Shown here one piece after another: positions 1 through 8,909 of a DNA stretch of 64,000 bases (its first letter is position 1; every line of letters begins with the position of its first letter). This DNA comes from Alphaproteobacteria bacterium (GTDB taxonomy: Bacteria > Pseudomonadota > Alphaproteobacteria > CAAGCB01 > CAG-977). The stretch lies in the NCBI GenBank assembly GCA_900768875.1, contig CAAGEP010000004.1, positions 62,001-126,000 on the forward strand, read 5' to 3'. The translations under genes and the position numbers were made by a program. The notes beneath the pieces are model-generated. The model saw nothing but the letters and a program-made list of their open reading frames with translations. It was not told the origin of the DNA and did no database searches.

Positions 1-2
1 AC

Positions 3-1283
3 CAAGTCGGCAACCGGGGCACGAACTACCCGAACATGGTCTACGAACTGACGGGAACGCGCACGTTCATCAACGGCGGCAAGGAGCAAACAATGTCTCT
101 GTCGGGCGGCGACGTGAAAATCATCCTGTTCGACAAAAACGGCAAAGAAGCCTATTCGGTCAGTCTGGTCGGCGAATTGGATTTTTCGTCGGGAACAATC
201 GAGGAATTGACCCAAACCGTCCAGGACTGGCTGCAAAACGCCGTGGACGGTCCGCATCTGACAACATCTTCCGTCGGTATTGATTTGGACGGGCATTTGA
301 AAATCGACCTCGGCACGGGGGAATACTCGATTGCGTTCCGCGACGAAACGTCCGTGCTGGAAGGCAGCGACGCGACCCAAGTTTCGATTGCTTTCGACGC
401 CGACGCGAACGGCACGGCGGACAGGACGTTTGCAGGCTTTTCGTCGTTTTTCGGACTGAATGACTTAATCATCTCGTCCGCCAACGAATCCGTGTACGAT
501 TCGGATATTGTGTCGGCGGGGTCTCTTATCGGCATTCGCGGCACGACGACTTTGCATTTTTCGGACACGCAGCACGGCTTGAACTTCGGATCGGTCGACG
601 TGTCCGCCACCGACACGATTAAAAGCATCGCCGAAAAAATCAACTCAACCATGGTTGACGAATCGGGCAATCAAACCGTGCGCGCCGAAATCGTCAAAGA
701 AGGATCGGGATACCGTCTGCGCATCATCAACCAAGACGGTTATCAAATGGAACTGACCGAAACGACGCAAGCTTTGCCCAACGGCGGACAAAGCGGCAGC
801 GTTTTGGAACGATTGGGACTGCAGACTTCGCACGCGGGATACGCGGCGGGGTTGAGCATCCGCTCCGACGTCGCGAAAACGCCCGCTTTGCTGAACACGG
901 GCAAAGTGCAGTACAGCATGGAATCGGGCGAATACTATCTGTCGGAAACGGACAATTCTCTGTCGAACGATTACGCGGCGCTGTTCACGGGCAACATCGG
1001 CTTTAACGCGGCGGGCAGCTTTTCCAAAGTCAGCAGCACGCTTAGCGGTTACGCGTCGTCCGTGGTCAGCGGGCTTGCCACGCGCTTAAGCGACGCCAAA
1101 GCGTCCTACAGCTACCAGTCGGATCTGGTTTCGACTTTGTATAAAAAAGAACAGGAAGTCAGCGGTGTTGATTTGGATGAAGAATTGTCTATGATGCTGA
1201 TGTACGAACGCACTTACAGCGCGGCGGCGAAAGTATTGTCGACGACCATCAATCTGCTCGAAATTTTGGATAATATCGTTTAA
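3..1283 (+). CDS. flgK: Flagellar hook-associated protein 1 (FlgK), 5'-truncated by window edge
   Basis: C-terminal 426 residues of FlgK, the first hook-filament junction protein, exported by the flagellar type III system. The frame is open to the window's left edge, so the start lies upstream; the first ATG at 36 is internal. The C-terminus carries the helical D0-type signature SGVDLDEELSMMLMYER followed by AAKVLSTTINLLEIL, which matches the FlgK/FlgE C-terminal domain closely. The middle is a less conserved beta-rich region. flgL follows after 14 bases, the usual flgK-flgL order. No other flagellar gene is visible. Confidence 0.93.
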   Translation, partial: QVGNRGTNYPNMVYELTGTRTFINGGKEQTMSLSGGDVKIILFDKNGKEAYSVSLVGELDFSSGTIEELTQTVQDWLQNAVDGPHLTTSSVGIDLDGHLKIDLGTGEYSIAFRDETSVLEGSDATQVSIAFDADANGTADRTFAGFSSFFGLNDLIISSANESVYDSDIVSAGSLIGIRGTTTLHFSDTQHGLNFGSVDVSATDTIKSIAEKINSTMVDESGNQTVRAEIVKEGSGYRLRIINQDGYQMELTETTQALPNGGQSGSVLERLGLQTSHAGYAAGLSIRSDVAKTPALLNTGKVQYSMESGEYYLSETDNSLSNDYAALFTGNIGFNAAGSFSKVSSTLSGYASSVVSGLATRLSDAKASYSYQSDLVSTLYKKEQEVSGVDLDEELSMMLMYERTYSAAAKVLSTTINLLEILDNIV

Positions 1284-1297
1284 GGGAGGATTAAGCC

Positions 1298-3634
1298 ATG
1301 ACAACACGGGTTCCCACAACGGCGACATATAGAATCTATATGAACAATATGTCGAACCAGAAATCCTCGATTAACCAGCTCAGCTATCAGGCGACGACGG
1401 GGAACAAGTACGATTCCTACGACAAATACGGCTTGTCCAGCTACCGCATTTTGTCGCTGCAAAACGAACAGAGCGTCGTTGAAAAGTATCTGGAAACCAA
1501 CAGCATCAGCCAAGTCGTTCTGGAATCCCAGCAAAAAGCGGTTGACGACATCCGTTCGGCGGTTATCGACTTCCGCGACCAGTTGCGCGAATTTTTCGCT
1601 AACGATTTGACAAAGATGAGCAAAGACCCGTCCGAAGAAGAACTTATCGCTTTGCAAAACACGCAGGAAGCCGCCTTTGAAGCCATGTCGCTGATGGCGT
1701 ATTATCTGAATTCGCAAGTGGACGGCAACTACATTTTCGGCGGCGGCAAGGACGGACAGAAGCCCGTTAATTTCCCCTATACGACGCTGGAGGATTTCCA
1801 AGCCGCCTATGACGGCAAAATCCTGACGTACCCGACCAGCTATTCGGCGTCTTTGTCCGAAATGAGTTCAGCTTCGGAACTGACAAACGGCGCGACGCTG
1901 AAACAGAACTTCCAAACCCTGACGCCGAAAACGACGGTGCGGACGGGCGAAGCGACCAACGAAATGCGGTTTGATTCGGCGAACAAAACCTTGACCGCCA
2001 ACAACGTCGACACGTTCAAAGGCTTTTCCGCCGGCGATAAAATCGGCGTCACGGGAACGGCGGGCAACAACAAGACTTTGACGGTCGCAAGCGTTTCCGA
2101 CGACGGCAAAACGTTGACGTTTGTCGAAGACGTCGCCGACGAAACTTTGACGAATTCCGCGGGCGTTACGTTTACAAAAGGGTGGAGCTTTGTCAACACG
2201 CCCGAAGACATTTTGCAAAATCAGCCCGAAACGAACGTTTTAAAAGGCGCGACGGGCGAATTTTCAAACCTTAAAGCCGGCGAAAAAATGAAAATCGAAG
2301 GCACGGGCGCAAACGACGGCTACAAAACCATCGAATCGATTTCGCTGGACGGATCGACCGTCACGTTTAAAGAACAAGTCGTCACCCAAGCCCCCGTCAC
2401 AACGGCAAAAGCCCACCAAAGCCTTGACACGGGAACGATTACGGCGCAGTCGAACGCGGGAACCGTCATCCAAAGCTTCACCGTCAACAAAAATCAGCTG
2501 ACAGTCGCGGGTCAAACTTTGAAAGCCCTGAACGCCAACACGTTCGCCAATGTCAAAGCGGGGCAGAACATCACGATTAACGATAAACTCTACTATGTCA
2601 AAGACGTTTCCGACGACGGCAAAACGCTGACTTTTTCGGGAAACGTTCCCGATGCGGCGGATTGGACGGGAACAACGGTTGAGTTTGCAACGCGTTCGGA
2701 CACACGCGGCTTTATCACCGATTCGCTCAAAGGCAGCGCGCTGCAAACGGGCGACATCGGCTTTTACGCCAAAGACAACGCCATGAAAGCCGCGGTCAAA
2801 GGCGCGTTTTCGTCCTACAAAACGGGCGACACGCTGGTTGTGCAGGGCGCGGACGGCAACGACAGAATGTATATCGTCAAATCCGTTTCCGCCGACGGAC
2901 GCATGGTTTCCTTTGACGATTCAACGCCCGTCGCCGAAGATATGAACATCACGAACGGCAAGCAAATCACCGACGGCAAAGGCATTACCATCGGCAAAAG
3001 CTATCCCGTCGGCGCGACCGTCGATTTGGGCAAAACGTCGGGAGCGTACAACGGCAAATACACCGTTACGGGCGTTTCGGACGACGGCAAAACGTTGACC
3101 GTCAAAACCAAAGATTTCCCCGAATACGGCGCTGAAGAAACATTCGCGACGGCGGATGTCGCGACGGACAGCTATTATAACGGCGGATATTTGAAAACAA
3201 CCTACCGCGTCAGCGAAACCAGCGCGTTTTCAAACGACATAACAGCGGCGTCAAGCGCTTTTGAAAAGCTGTTCCGCGCCATGGGCGAAATCGCGCAGGG
3301 CAATCTGCTGGACGCCGACAATCCCGAAAGCGCCCATGCCCGCGTATCCGACGCTTTGAACATTCTGGACGCGTCTTTGAATGCGAATTCGAAGGAAAAG
3401 AACGGCGACATCACGTCGATTCAGTATTCCGTCATCAGCAAGCTTGATTTGGTCAAAACGACGATTGAGAGTCAAACGGCGTCCAAGGAATCCCTGACGA
3501 CGTATATCAACAATATGACACAGGTCGACAAAACCGAAGCGGTTACTTATCTGCTGCAAGCCAAACAGGATTTGGAAGTGTCGTATTCCGTTTTATCCGC
3601 CATCAACCGGCTGAGCCTTTTGCAGTACTTATAG
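1298..3634 (+). CDS. flgL: Flagellar hook-associated protein 3 (FlgL), greatly enlarged by a repeat-rich insertion
   Basis: Second junction protein, built from flagellin-like helical ends. Residues 1-130 (TYRIYMNNMSNQKSSINQLS onward) and the last 100 or so (IQYSVISKLDLVKTTIESQT, then a helix ending LSLLQYL) are the conserved coiled-coil termini. At 778 residues it is more than twice the usual 300-400. The extra central part contains five related segments with the core V-x-x-VSDDGKTLTF, starting near residues 263, 345, 434, 527 and 590, so it is probably a chain of small beta domains exposed on the filament surface. An AGGAGG-like site (AAGGGAGGATTAAGCC) precedes the ATG. Its end overlaps the convergent mlaC-like gene by 32 bases. 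Confidence 0.92.
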   Translation: MTTRVPTTATYRIYMNNMSNQKSSINQLSYQATTGNKYDSYDKYGLSSYRILSLQNEQSVVEKYLETNSISQVVLESQQKAVDDIRSAVIDFRDQLREFFANDLTKMSKDPSEEELIALQNTQEAAFEAMSLMAYYLNSQVDGNYIFGGGKDGQKPVNFPYTTLEDFQAAYDGKILTYPTSYSASLSEMSSASELTNGATLKQNFQTLTPKTTVRTGEATNEMRFDSANKTLTANNVDTFKGFSAGDKIGVTGTAGNNKTLTVASVSDDGKTLTFVEDVADETLTNSAGVTFTKGWSFVNTPEDILQNQPETNVLKGATGEFSNLKAGEKMKIEGTGANDGYKTIESISLDGSTVTFKEQVVTQAPVTTAKAHQSLDTGTITAQSNAGTVIQSFTVNKNQLTVAGQTLKALNANTFANVKAGQNITINDKLYYVKDVSDDGKTLTFSGNVPDAADWTGTTVEFATRSDTRGFITDSLKGSALQTGDIGFYAKDNAMKAAVKGAFSSYKTGDTLVVQGADGNDRMYIVKSVSADGRMVSFDDSTPVAEDMNITNGKQITDGKGITIGKSYPVGATVDLGKTSGAYNGKYTVTGVSDDGKTLTVKTKDFPEYGAEETFATADVATDSYYNGGYLKTTYRVSETSAFSNDITAASSAFEKLFRAMGEIAQGNLLDADNPESAHARVSDALNILDASLNANSKEKNGDITSIQYSVISKLDLVKTTIESQTASKESLTTYINNMTQVDKTEAVTYLLQAKQDLEVSYSVLSAINRLSLLQYL

Positions 3635-4274
3635 CCGCCGCCCGTTCGCGGGTATAGCGGGACTGGTCGATTTTTTGTTTGATGCCGTCCAGAAATGCGT
3701 CGGGGTCGTAGCCCGCGCGCGTGTACAGTTCCTCGATTTTCTGACGCACGAACAACAGCATGCTTTTGCCTTCCACCTGCACGTCGCGGATATAAAAACC
3801 GGCATCGCGTTCACGCAAAGCGAAAATCAGCTCCAGCTTCATTCGCTCGGCCGGCGTTTGCGTTTTCGCGTCTTTTCGGGCGAACGACGGCAAAGCGTCC
3901 ACATCGACTTTCAACAGCACGTCTTTGGGCGTCATCCGCTTGTCAATGATTTGAAATTTCACATCTTTGACGGGCAGCGGGTCTTCCGTATAAACGGACA
4001 GGAAGTAATCCAAAAACAAATCACGGTACAAAGTTCGCTGCCTGTCCGAAAAATCGCGCCAGTAACGCCCCATTGCCAAACGGGACAATTCGTTGCGGTG
4101 AAAAGACGTTTCGGCTATTTTCTTCGTGTTTTCAAAACGGTTGATTCCGTTTTTGTCCGACAAAGCCTCAACCAGTTCCCGTCCCTTCGTTTCCAGCCAT
4201 TGTTCGGGGGCGGCTCCGGCAAAAGCGGGACGCGCGCACAATAACAGCGACAAAAAAATAAACAGCCGTTTCAT
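3603..4274 (-). CDS. mlaC: MlaC-like phospholipid-transport periplasmic protein
   Basis: Protein of 223 residues of the MlaC/Ttg2D family, the periplasmic shuttle moving phospholipids between the outer-membrane MlaA complex and the inner-membrane MlaFEDB ABC transporter. The start at 4274 gives a clean signal peptide (MKRLFIFLSLLLCARPAFAG); an upstream in-frame start would add seven residues before it. Family features seen are GRYWRDFSDRQRTLYRDLF and the later DVLLKVDVD and FYIRDVQVEGKSML strands. It stands alone: no mlaA, B, D, E or F here. The stop lies inside the 3' end of flgL. The family call is good; the partner system is unseen. Confidence 0.85.
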   Translation of the reverse strand: MKRLFIFLSLLLCARPAFAGAAPEQWLETKGRELVEALSDKNGINRFENTKKIAETSFHRNELSRLAMGRYWRDFSDRQRTLYRDLFLDYFLSVYTEDPLPVKDVKFQIIDKRMTPKDVLLKVDVDALPSFARKDAKTQTPAERMKLELIFALRERDAGFYIRDVQVEGKSMLLFVRQKIEELYTRAGYDPDAFLDGIKQKIDQSRYTRERAAAISTAKGSAG

Positions 4275-4354
4275 TGGAACACCTTTTCTTGGCAAACAAA
4301 TTCGTCTATAGTGCAGTATAATTCATTTTTTGCGGGTATCACAAGGGCTTACAG

Positions 4355-5374
4355 ATGAAACCGTCTTTTTTTCTGACTTTTTTCTTGATTTTTCAAAGCG
4401 TTCACGCCAATGCGGGCGAATCGCTGGAACGAATCAAACAGGCGGGTGTCGTCCGCTGCGGGGCGCGTACAACCGCGAACGCTTTTGTCGCTTCCGACGG
4501 AAACGGCGGATTCAAAGGCATTGATGCGGAAATCTGCAAAACAATCGCCACGGCTGTTTTGGGGCGTCCGGACGCTATTCAAATCGTCCCCGTCAACCGC
4601 GGTGAAGGCGACCGATTGCTGGCCGAAAACAAAATCGATGTTTTGCTGGCGGGAAATTATTGGAATCCCGTCCGTGCCATGCAGTCGGATTTCGCATTCC
4701 CGTCAATTTTTTACCATTCGGCTTTGGCTTTCATCGGACACTACAATCCCGACGCAACGTCCATGCGCGATTATGCGGGCGCGCGCGTTTGTGTGGACAG
4801 CCAACAGCCGTTCGTCGTTAAAATTTTACGCGAATACAATACGAAACACCGCCTTGATTTGCGAATTATGGCTATGCCGTCCCTGTCCCGCGCCAAAGAA
4901 TTGCTGTACTTGAAACGATGTGATTTGATTTTGGAACGACTGGAGATTCTCCATTCCGACTACTTCAAAAAAGCCCCCGCGGATGTCGATTTGGTCGTTC
5001 TGCCCGAAATCGTGAAATCATACGCGACAGGCCCTGTCATCCGCGGCAACGATCAAGAACTGTTCAAAATCGTGCGATGGCTGATTCTGGGACTGATTAA
5101 AGCCGAAGAAAAAGGCGTCACCGCCCAAAACATCGAGGATTTCCTCAATACGGAAGACCCCGAAATCAAAACGCTTTTGTCCGAAAACCAAGCAGCAGCC
5201 AACCGTTTGGGCGTCGATACGAAATGGCTGTACCGCACCATCGCGGAACAAGGCAACTACGGCGACATCATCGCCCGCGGACTGGGTGAAAAATCGGATT
5301 TGAAACTGAATCGGGGTTTGAACAAACTGCGCCGCGACGGCGGCATTATGGACGCCCCCGATTTTACGGAATAA
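4355..5374 (+). CDS. AapJ/BztA-type amino-acid ABC transporter substrate-binding protein
   Basis: Periplasmic binding protein of 339 residues with a signal peptide (MKPSFFLTFFLIFQSVHANA). The N-lobe GVVRCGARTTANAF and FKGIDAEICKTIATAVLG and the C-terminal NYGDIIARGLGEKSDLKLNR then GLNKLRRDGGIMDAP resemble general L-amino-acid binding proteins AapJ/BztA. No permease or ATPase gene is adjacent, so either it serves a transporter elsewhere or it has another sensing role. A TATAAT-like box lies at 4317-4322. The next gene starts 11 bases after its stop, so the two may be co-transcribed. Confidence 0.85.
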   Translation: MKPSFFLTFFLIFQSVHANAGESLERIKQAGVVRCGARTTANAFVASDGNGGFKGIDAEICKTIATAVLGRPDAIQIVPVNRGEGDRLLAENKIDVLLAGNYWNPVRAMQSDFAFPSIFYHSALAFIGHYNPDATSMRDYAGARVCVDSQQPFVVKILREYNTKHRLDLRIMAMPSLSRAKELLYLKRCDLILERLEILHSDYFKKAPADVDLVVLPEIVKSYATGPVIRGNDQELFKIVRWLILGLIKAEEKGVTAQNIEDFLNTEDPEIKTLLSENQAAANRLGVDTKWLYRTIAEQGNYGDIIARGLGEKSDLKLNRGLNKLRRDGGIMDAPDFTE

Positions 5375-5385
5375 AGGAAAATATT

Positions 5386-7008
5386 ATGAAAAAGCTGATT
5401 GTTCTGACGCTGCTGGCTCCTTTTGCGGCAAACGCCGCCGAAATTCCAACCCCCTCCGTCATCACGGCGGCAACCGTTTTCCCGACACGCGCCGATATTT
5501 CCAGAAATGCGGAAGTATCATTGCCGCAGGGAAAGCACACGATTGTTTTCGACGGATTGCCCGCCGCGCTGGACACAAAATCTTTGCGCATATCGGGGAC
5601 GGGCGCGTTTTCGATCGGTTCGATTGAAATCAAGGAATTGTTTTCCAAAGATTTCGTTGTCGAACAGGAACGGAAGCTGCGCGGCAAAATAGCGGATCTG
5701 TCGGACAAACGCCGCTTTGTCGAATCGGAATTGACCGCCGCCGAAACGGGCAAAACGTTCCTTGAGAATATGGCAAAATCGAACGCCGTTCCGCAGGTTT
5801 CGGTCAACGGCAAAAAAGACGCTTTGTCCCCCGATGCGTGGGGCAAGGCGTGGCAAAGCCTGCAAAACGGAATGAAATCGCTGGGCAGGGAAACGATTGA
5901 AAAACAAATCGAAATCCGCAAAATCGACGCGGAACTGTCCGCTTTGAACAAAGAGCTGCGCCTTTTGTCCGACGGGGCGAAAAGCGCGAAGCAAATCCGC
6001 GTCAACGTCGAAGCTTCCGCCCCCGCCGCGGCGAAGCTGACCGTGCAATATCAAATCGCAAATGCGTCGTGGAAGCCGACATACGAAGCGCGCCTGAACA
6101 CCCGCAACAAAACCGTCGAAATCATGCAGTACGGCACGATTTCACAGCATACGGGCGAAGAATGGCGGAATATCGATCTGACTTTTTCGACCGCGCGTCC
6201 CATCATCGGCACGGTGCCGCCCGAATTGGAAACGCGCTGGCTGAATCTGGACGAACCCGTGAAAAAACGCGGCAAAATGCTGGAACGCGGCGCGGCGGTT
6301 TACCGCAATGACAGTTCCTTTGCCGACACGATGGACGAACCGTCGGGAACGGCGGAAATCGCCGCCGCGGAATTTTCAGGGTCGGATTTTGCGGGAACTT
6401 TTGCCGTCAAAGGCAAAGCAAACGTTCCGTCCGACGGGTCGGAACACCGTTTTCTGGTCGGCGGCTGGTCGGCGAAAGCGGACATTTACGCCCAAACCGT
6501 TCCGGCTGTTCAGCCCGCCGCCTATGTAATGGCTTCGACACAACTGAACGCGCCCGCGCCGCTGCTGCCGGGAACGATGTCTTTGTTCCGCGACGGAGCG
6601 TTCATCGGGGATTCGGAAATGAATTTCCTGCGCCCGAACGCCAAACTGCACTTGTCATTCGGACAGGATGACAAAATCCTTGTCAAACACACGATTGCCG
6701 ACTTTGAAGAAGACAACGGCGGCAGAATTTCGCGCAACAACAAAATCACGATCCGAACGGCGGCGGCGGTGCAAAATCTGCACAAAGAACCGCTGAAAAT
6801 CGCCGTTTACGATTTTCTGCCCGTCGCCCGAAACAGCGACATCGCCGTCAAAATCACCAAAAACAAAACAACCGCGGGCTATGAAACCGATCCCGACGGC
6901 AAAGTCGGCGTTATCAAATGGGAAAGCGTTTATCAGCCGCAGGAACAAAAGACCGTCGATTACGGATACACAATCACTTATCCGAAAGACAGGGAACTGC
7001 TTTTTTAA
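5386..7008 (+). CDS. DUF4139/DUF4140 (MuiA-type) exported protein
   Basis: Exported protein of 540 residues. It has a signal peptide (MKKLIVLTLLAPFAANAAE), an N-terminal DUF4140-like part (SVITAATVFPTRADISRN), a coiled-coil segment around residues 90-200, then a DUF4139 beta domain beginning VQYQIANASWKPTYEARLNT. The family is annotated as mucoidy-inhibitor-like, with no established biochemical function. The last strands (VGVIKWESVYQPQEQKTVDY, then GYTITYPKDREL) fit the family end. It follows the amino-acid binding protein by 11 bases and overlaps the convergent DtxR-like gene by four. Confidence 0.85.
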   Translation: MKKLIVLTLLAPFAANAAEIPTPSVITAATVFPTRADISRNAEVSLPQGKHTIVFDGLPAALDTKSLRISGTGAFSIGSIEIKELFSKDFVVEQERKLRGKIADLSDKRRFVESELTAAETGKTFLENMAKSNAVPQVSVNGKKDALSPDAWGKAWQSLQNGMKSLGRETIEKQIEIRKIDAELSALNKELRLLSDGAKSAKQIRVNVEASAPAAAKLTVQYQIANASWKPTYEARLNTRNKTVEIMQYGTISQHTGEEWRNIDLTFSTARPIIGTVPPELETRWLNLDEPVKKRGKMLERGAAVYRNDSSFADTMDEPSGTAEIAAAEFSGSDFAGTFAVKGKANVPSDGSEHRFLVGGWSAKADIYAQTVPAVQPAAYVMASTQLNAPAPLLPGTMSLFRDGAFIGDSEMNFLRPNAKLHLSFGQDDKILVKHTIADFEEDNGGRISRNNKITIRTAAAVQNLHKEPLKIAVYDFLPVARNSDIAVKITKNKTTAGYETDPDGKVGVIKWESVYQPQEQKTVDYGYTITYPKDRELLF

Positions 7009-7604
7009 GGTTTGACCCAAATCGTTGAAAAATCTTCGGGCGACAGGGCGACTTGCCGCCCGTTGATTTTACAGCTTTCCGCCGTAATGTTTTCAATCGA
7101 CGCGCCCGCATATTCACCGCGGCAAACGATAGCTTTTTTGCCTTTGAACAGCGTCAAAGGAACGGGCAAGGCAGGTGTTTCACGCAAAGCGGCGGACAGT
7201 TCGGCGGAAAACGATTCGCTTTTTTCCTGCGCCGTTGTCAAAAAAGCGACCAGATTGAAAAACTTTTCAGCCGCGCCGCCGTCCAAGTGATGTTCGATTA
7301 AACAAGCGATGTCTTCGGCTTTGCGTTTATCAACCTTCAGCAAATCATGAAAAAAGCCTGTCAGACATTCATGCTTCATATCGATTCGCCAGCCGATTTC
7401 GCGTCCTTTGTCGGTCAGACTGATTTCGCCGTAAGAACGGTGAACCACCAGCCCTTGCTCCGCCAGCTTTTTCAGCGCGGTCACAACCGTTCCTTTGGTG
7501 CGGTTCAGCCTGTCCGCCAAAGTGGTCACCGTCAGCTTTCTGCCCTGCGATTCCAGTTGGAACAAAGCTTCCAAATAATCTTCGGCGCTGGATGAAACAG
7601 CCAT
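7005..7604 (-). CDS. DtxR/MntR-family metal-dependent transcriptional regulator
   Basis: Regulator of 199 residues. The N-terminal winged helix (SAEDYLEALFQLES, then LADRLNRTKGTVVTALKKLA) and dimerisation region (MKHECLTGFFHDLL, IACLIEHHLD) are typical of metal-responsive DtxR/MntR repressors. Candidate metal ligands by position are Asp9, Glu12, His78, Cys101, Glu104 and His105. The C-x-x-E-H pattern resembles the iron-sensing DtxR/IdeR primary site, while Asp9 resembles MntR, so the metal cannot be called. The last 60 residues may be an SH3-like domain. It is divergent from the glycosyltransferase remnant; no metal transporter is adjacent. Confidence 0.85.
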   Translation of the reverse strand: MAVSSSAEDYLEALFQLESQGRKLTVTTLADRLNRTKGTVVTALKKLAEQGLVVHRSYGEISLTDKGREIGWRIDMKHECLTGFFHDLLKVDKRKAEDIACLIEHHLDGGAAEKFFNLVAFLTTAQEKSESFSAELSAALRETPALPVPLTLFKGKKAIVCRGEYAGASIENITAESCKINGRQVALSPEDFSTIWVKP

Positions 7605-7615
7605 GTAAAGCTCCC

Positions 7616-7644
7616 TTGTTTTAATCGGACTTTCCCAGTATAAT
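7616..7644 (+). promoter_or_regulatory. Sigma70-type promoter upstream of glycosyltransferase remnant
   Basis: TTGTTT at 7616-7621, a 17-base spacer and a perfect TATAAT at 7639-7644. It points at the remnant ORF starting at 7677 and possibly on toward mnmA, although a hairpin at 7762-7786 intervenes. Confidence 0.6.
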
Positions 7645-7676
7645 GGAATGTCTTTCGTTTATAAAGGTTTTTAACC

Positions 7677-7800
7677 ATGCCCGTCCTTTCCGTTATTTTA
7701 CCCGTTTTCAATGCCGAAAAGTATTTGCCGGCAACACCGAATTGTCCGCTCTGATAAAAAAACTGCGCCTGTAATTGACAGCGCAGTCCGTGTTTTTGTA
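7677..7800 (+). pseudogene. Remnant of a family-2 glycosyltransferase gene
   Basis: An ATG at 7677 with an AAAGG site opens a 25-codon frame beginning MPVLSVILPVFNAEKYLP, the hallmark first strand of GT2 glycosyltransferases, and then stops at 7754. A second frame downstream reads ELSALIKKLRL before a stop, which could be the tail of the same gene. The simplest reading is a large internal deletion that left the promoter, start region and terminator-like hairpin. The N-terminal motif is clear; the tail is a guess. Confidence 0.6.
7762..7796 (+). terminator. Terminator-like hairpin before mnmA
   Basis: ACTGCG/CGCAGT plus CTGT/ACAG form a bulged stem around AATTG, followed by a short T run. It would end transcription through the glycosyltransferase remnant. 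Confidence 0.5.
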
Positions 7801-7832
7801 AAGTGAACCCGTTTGAACGAAAGGGCTTTGTC

Positions 7833-8909
7833 ATGAAGGTTTTGGTCGGAATGAGCGGCGGGGTCGATTCTTCCGTTGCCGCGTATTTATTGAAACAGGC
7901 GGGACACGAAGTCATCGGCGCGACAATGTCGATATGGGAAAAAGGACGCGTTTTCCACGGATCCTCTACCGCCGACGCGTGTTTCAGCCCGCACGAAGAA
8001 CAGGATATCGAAGCCGCCCGCGCCGTTTGCGAACGCTTGGAAATTCCTTATTACACGCTGGACTGTTCCGATATTTACAAAAAAACCGTGCTGGAAAATT
8101 TCAAACACGAATATCTGTCGGGCAGAACACCGAACCCGTGCGTATGGTGCAATGCCAAAATCAAATTCAAAGCTTTGCCCCAAGCCGCCCGTGAACACGG
8201 ACTTGTCTTTGATAAATTCGCAACGGGGCATTATGCGCGCGTCCGTTTTGATGAAGCGTCCGAACGATGGCAGCTGCTCAAAGGCGTCGATTCCAAAAAA
8301 GACCAGTCTTATTTTCTATACCGTCTGGAACAAGCCCAGCTTGAAAAAATCCTGCTTCCCGTCGGTGATAAAACCAAATCGGAAATCCGTCAAATCGCCC
8401 GCAAAGTCGGCTTGGAAGTCGGCGATAAACCCGACAGTCAGGATTTTTACAGCGGCGACATTAACGACATTCTGCAAACCGCTCCCAAAACCGGAAACTT
8501 TGTTACCAAAGACGGTAAAATACTGGGAACGCATCAAGGCATTTGGAATTACACCGTCGGCCAGCGCAAAGGATTGGGCATCGCGGCTGAAAAACCGCTG
8601 TACGTTTTGGGCTTCGACGTTGAAAAAAACAATGTCATCGTCGGATTTGAAGACGAAAACGTCCGCCATACCCTCACGGCGTCCAACATTAACTGGTCGG
8701 GCATCGCGCCGATTGACGAACCGCGGGCTTTTACGGCAAAAATCCGTTCGTCGCAGCCCGCCACACCCGTTTTGGCAACCCCCGTTTCCGAATCCGAAAT
8801 CCGAATCGATTTTGAATTGACCCAACGCGGCATCGCGCCGGGGCAATCGGTCGTGCTGTACGACGGTGATTTGGTCGCGGGCGGCGGAATTATAGATGCC
8901 GTGCGCTAA
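7833..8909 (+). CDS. mnmA: tRNA-specific 2-thiouridylase MnmA, atypical cysteine pattern
   Basis: Thiolates U34 of Lys, Glu and Gln tRNAs using ATP. The start at 7833 (AAAGGG site eight bases upstream) gives 358 residues beginning MKVLVGMSGGVDSSVAAYLL with the PP-loop SGGVDS. Other family blocks are TGHYARVRF, SKKDQSYFLYRL, TVGQRKGLGIA and the C-terminal beta barrel. The usual second catalytic cysteine (DSxxxC, about residue 199 in E. coli) is absent: the segment reads DSQDFYSG with Tyr206 there. Instead the protein has a CxxC at Cys103/Cys106 and Cys50, which could ligate an iron-sulfur cluster. Family identity is firm; the mechanism is inferred. Confidence 0.95.
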   Translation: MKVLVGMSGGVDSSVAAYLLKQAGHEVIGATMSIWEKGRVFHGSSTADACFSPHEEQDIEAARAVCERLEIPYYTLDCSDIYKKTVLENFKHEYLSGRTPNPCVWCNAKIKFKALPQAAREHGLVFDKFATGHYARVRFDEASERWQLLKGVDSKKDQSYFLYRLEQAQLEKILLPVGDKTKSEIRQIARKVGLEVGDKPDSQDFYSGDINDILQTAPKTGNFVTKDGKILGTHQGIWNYTVGQRKGLGIAAEKPLYVLGFDVEKNNVIVGFEDENVRHTLTASNINWSGIAPIDEPRAFTAKIRSSQPATPVLATPVSESEIRIDFELTQRGIAPGQSVVLYDGDLVAGGGIIDAVR

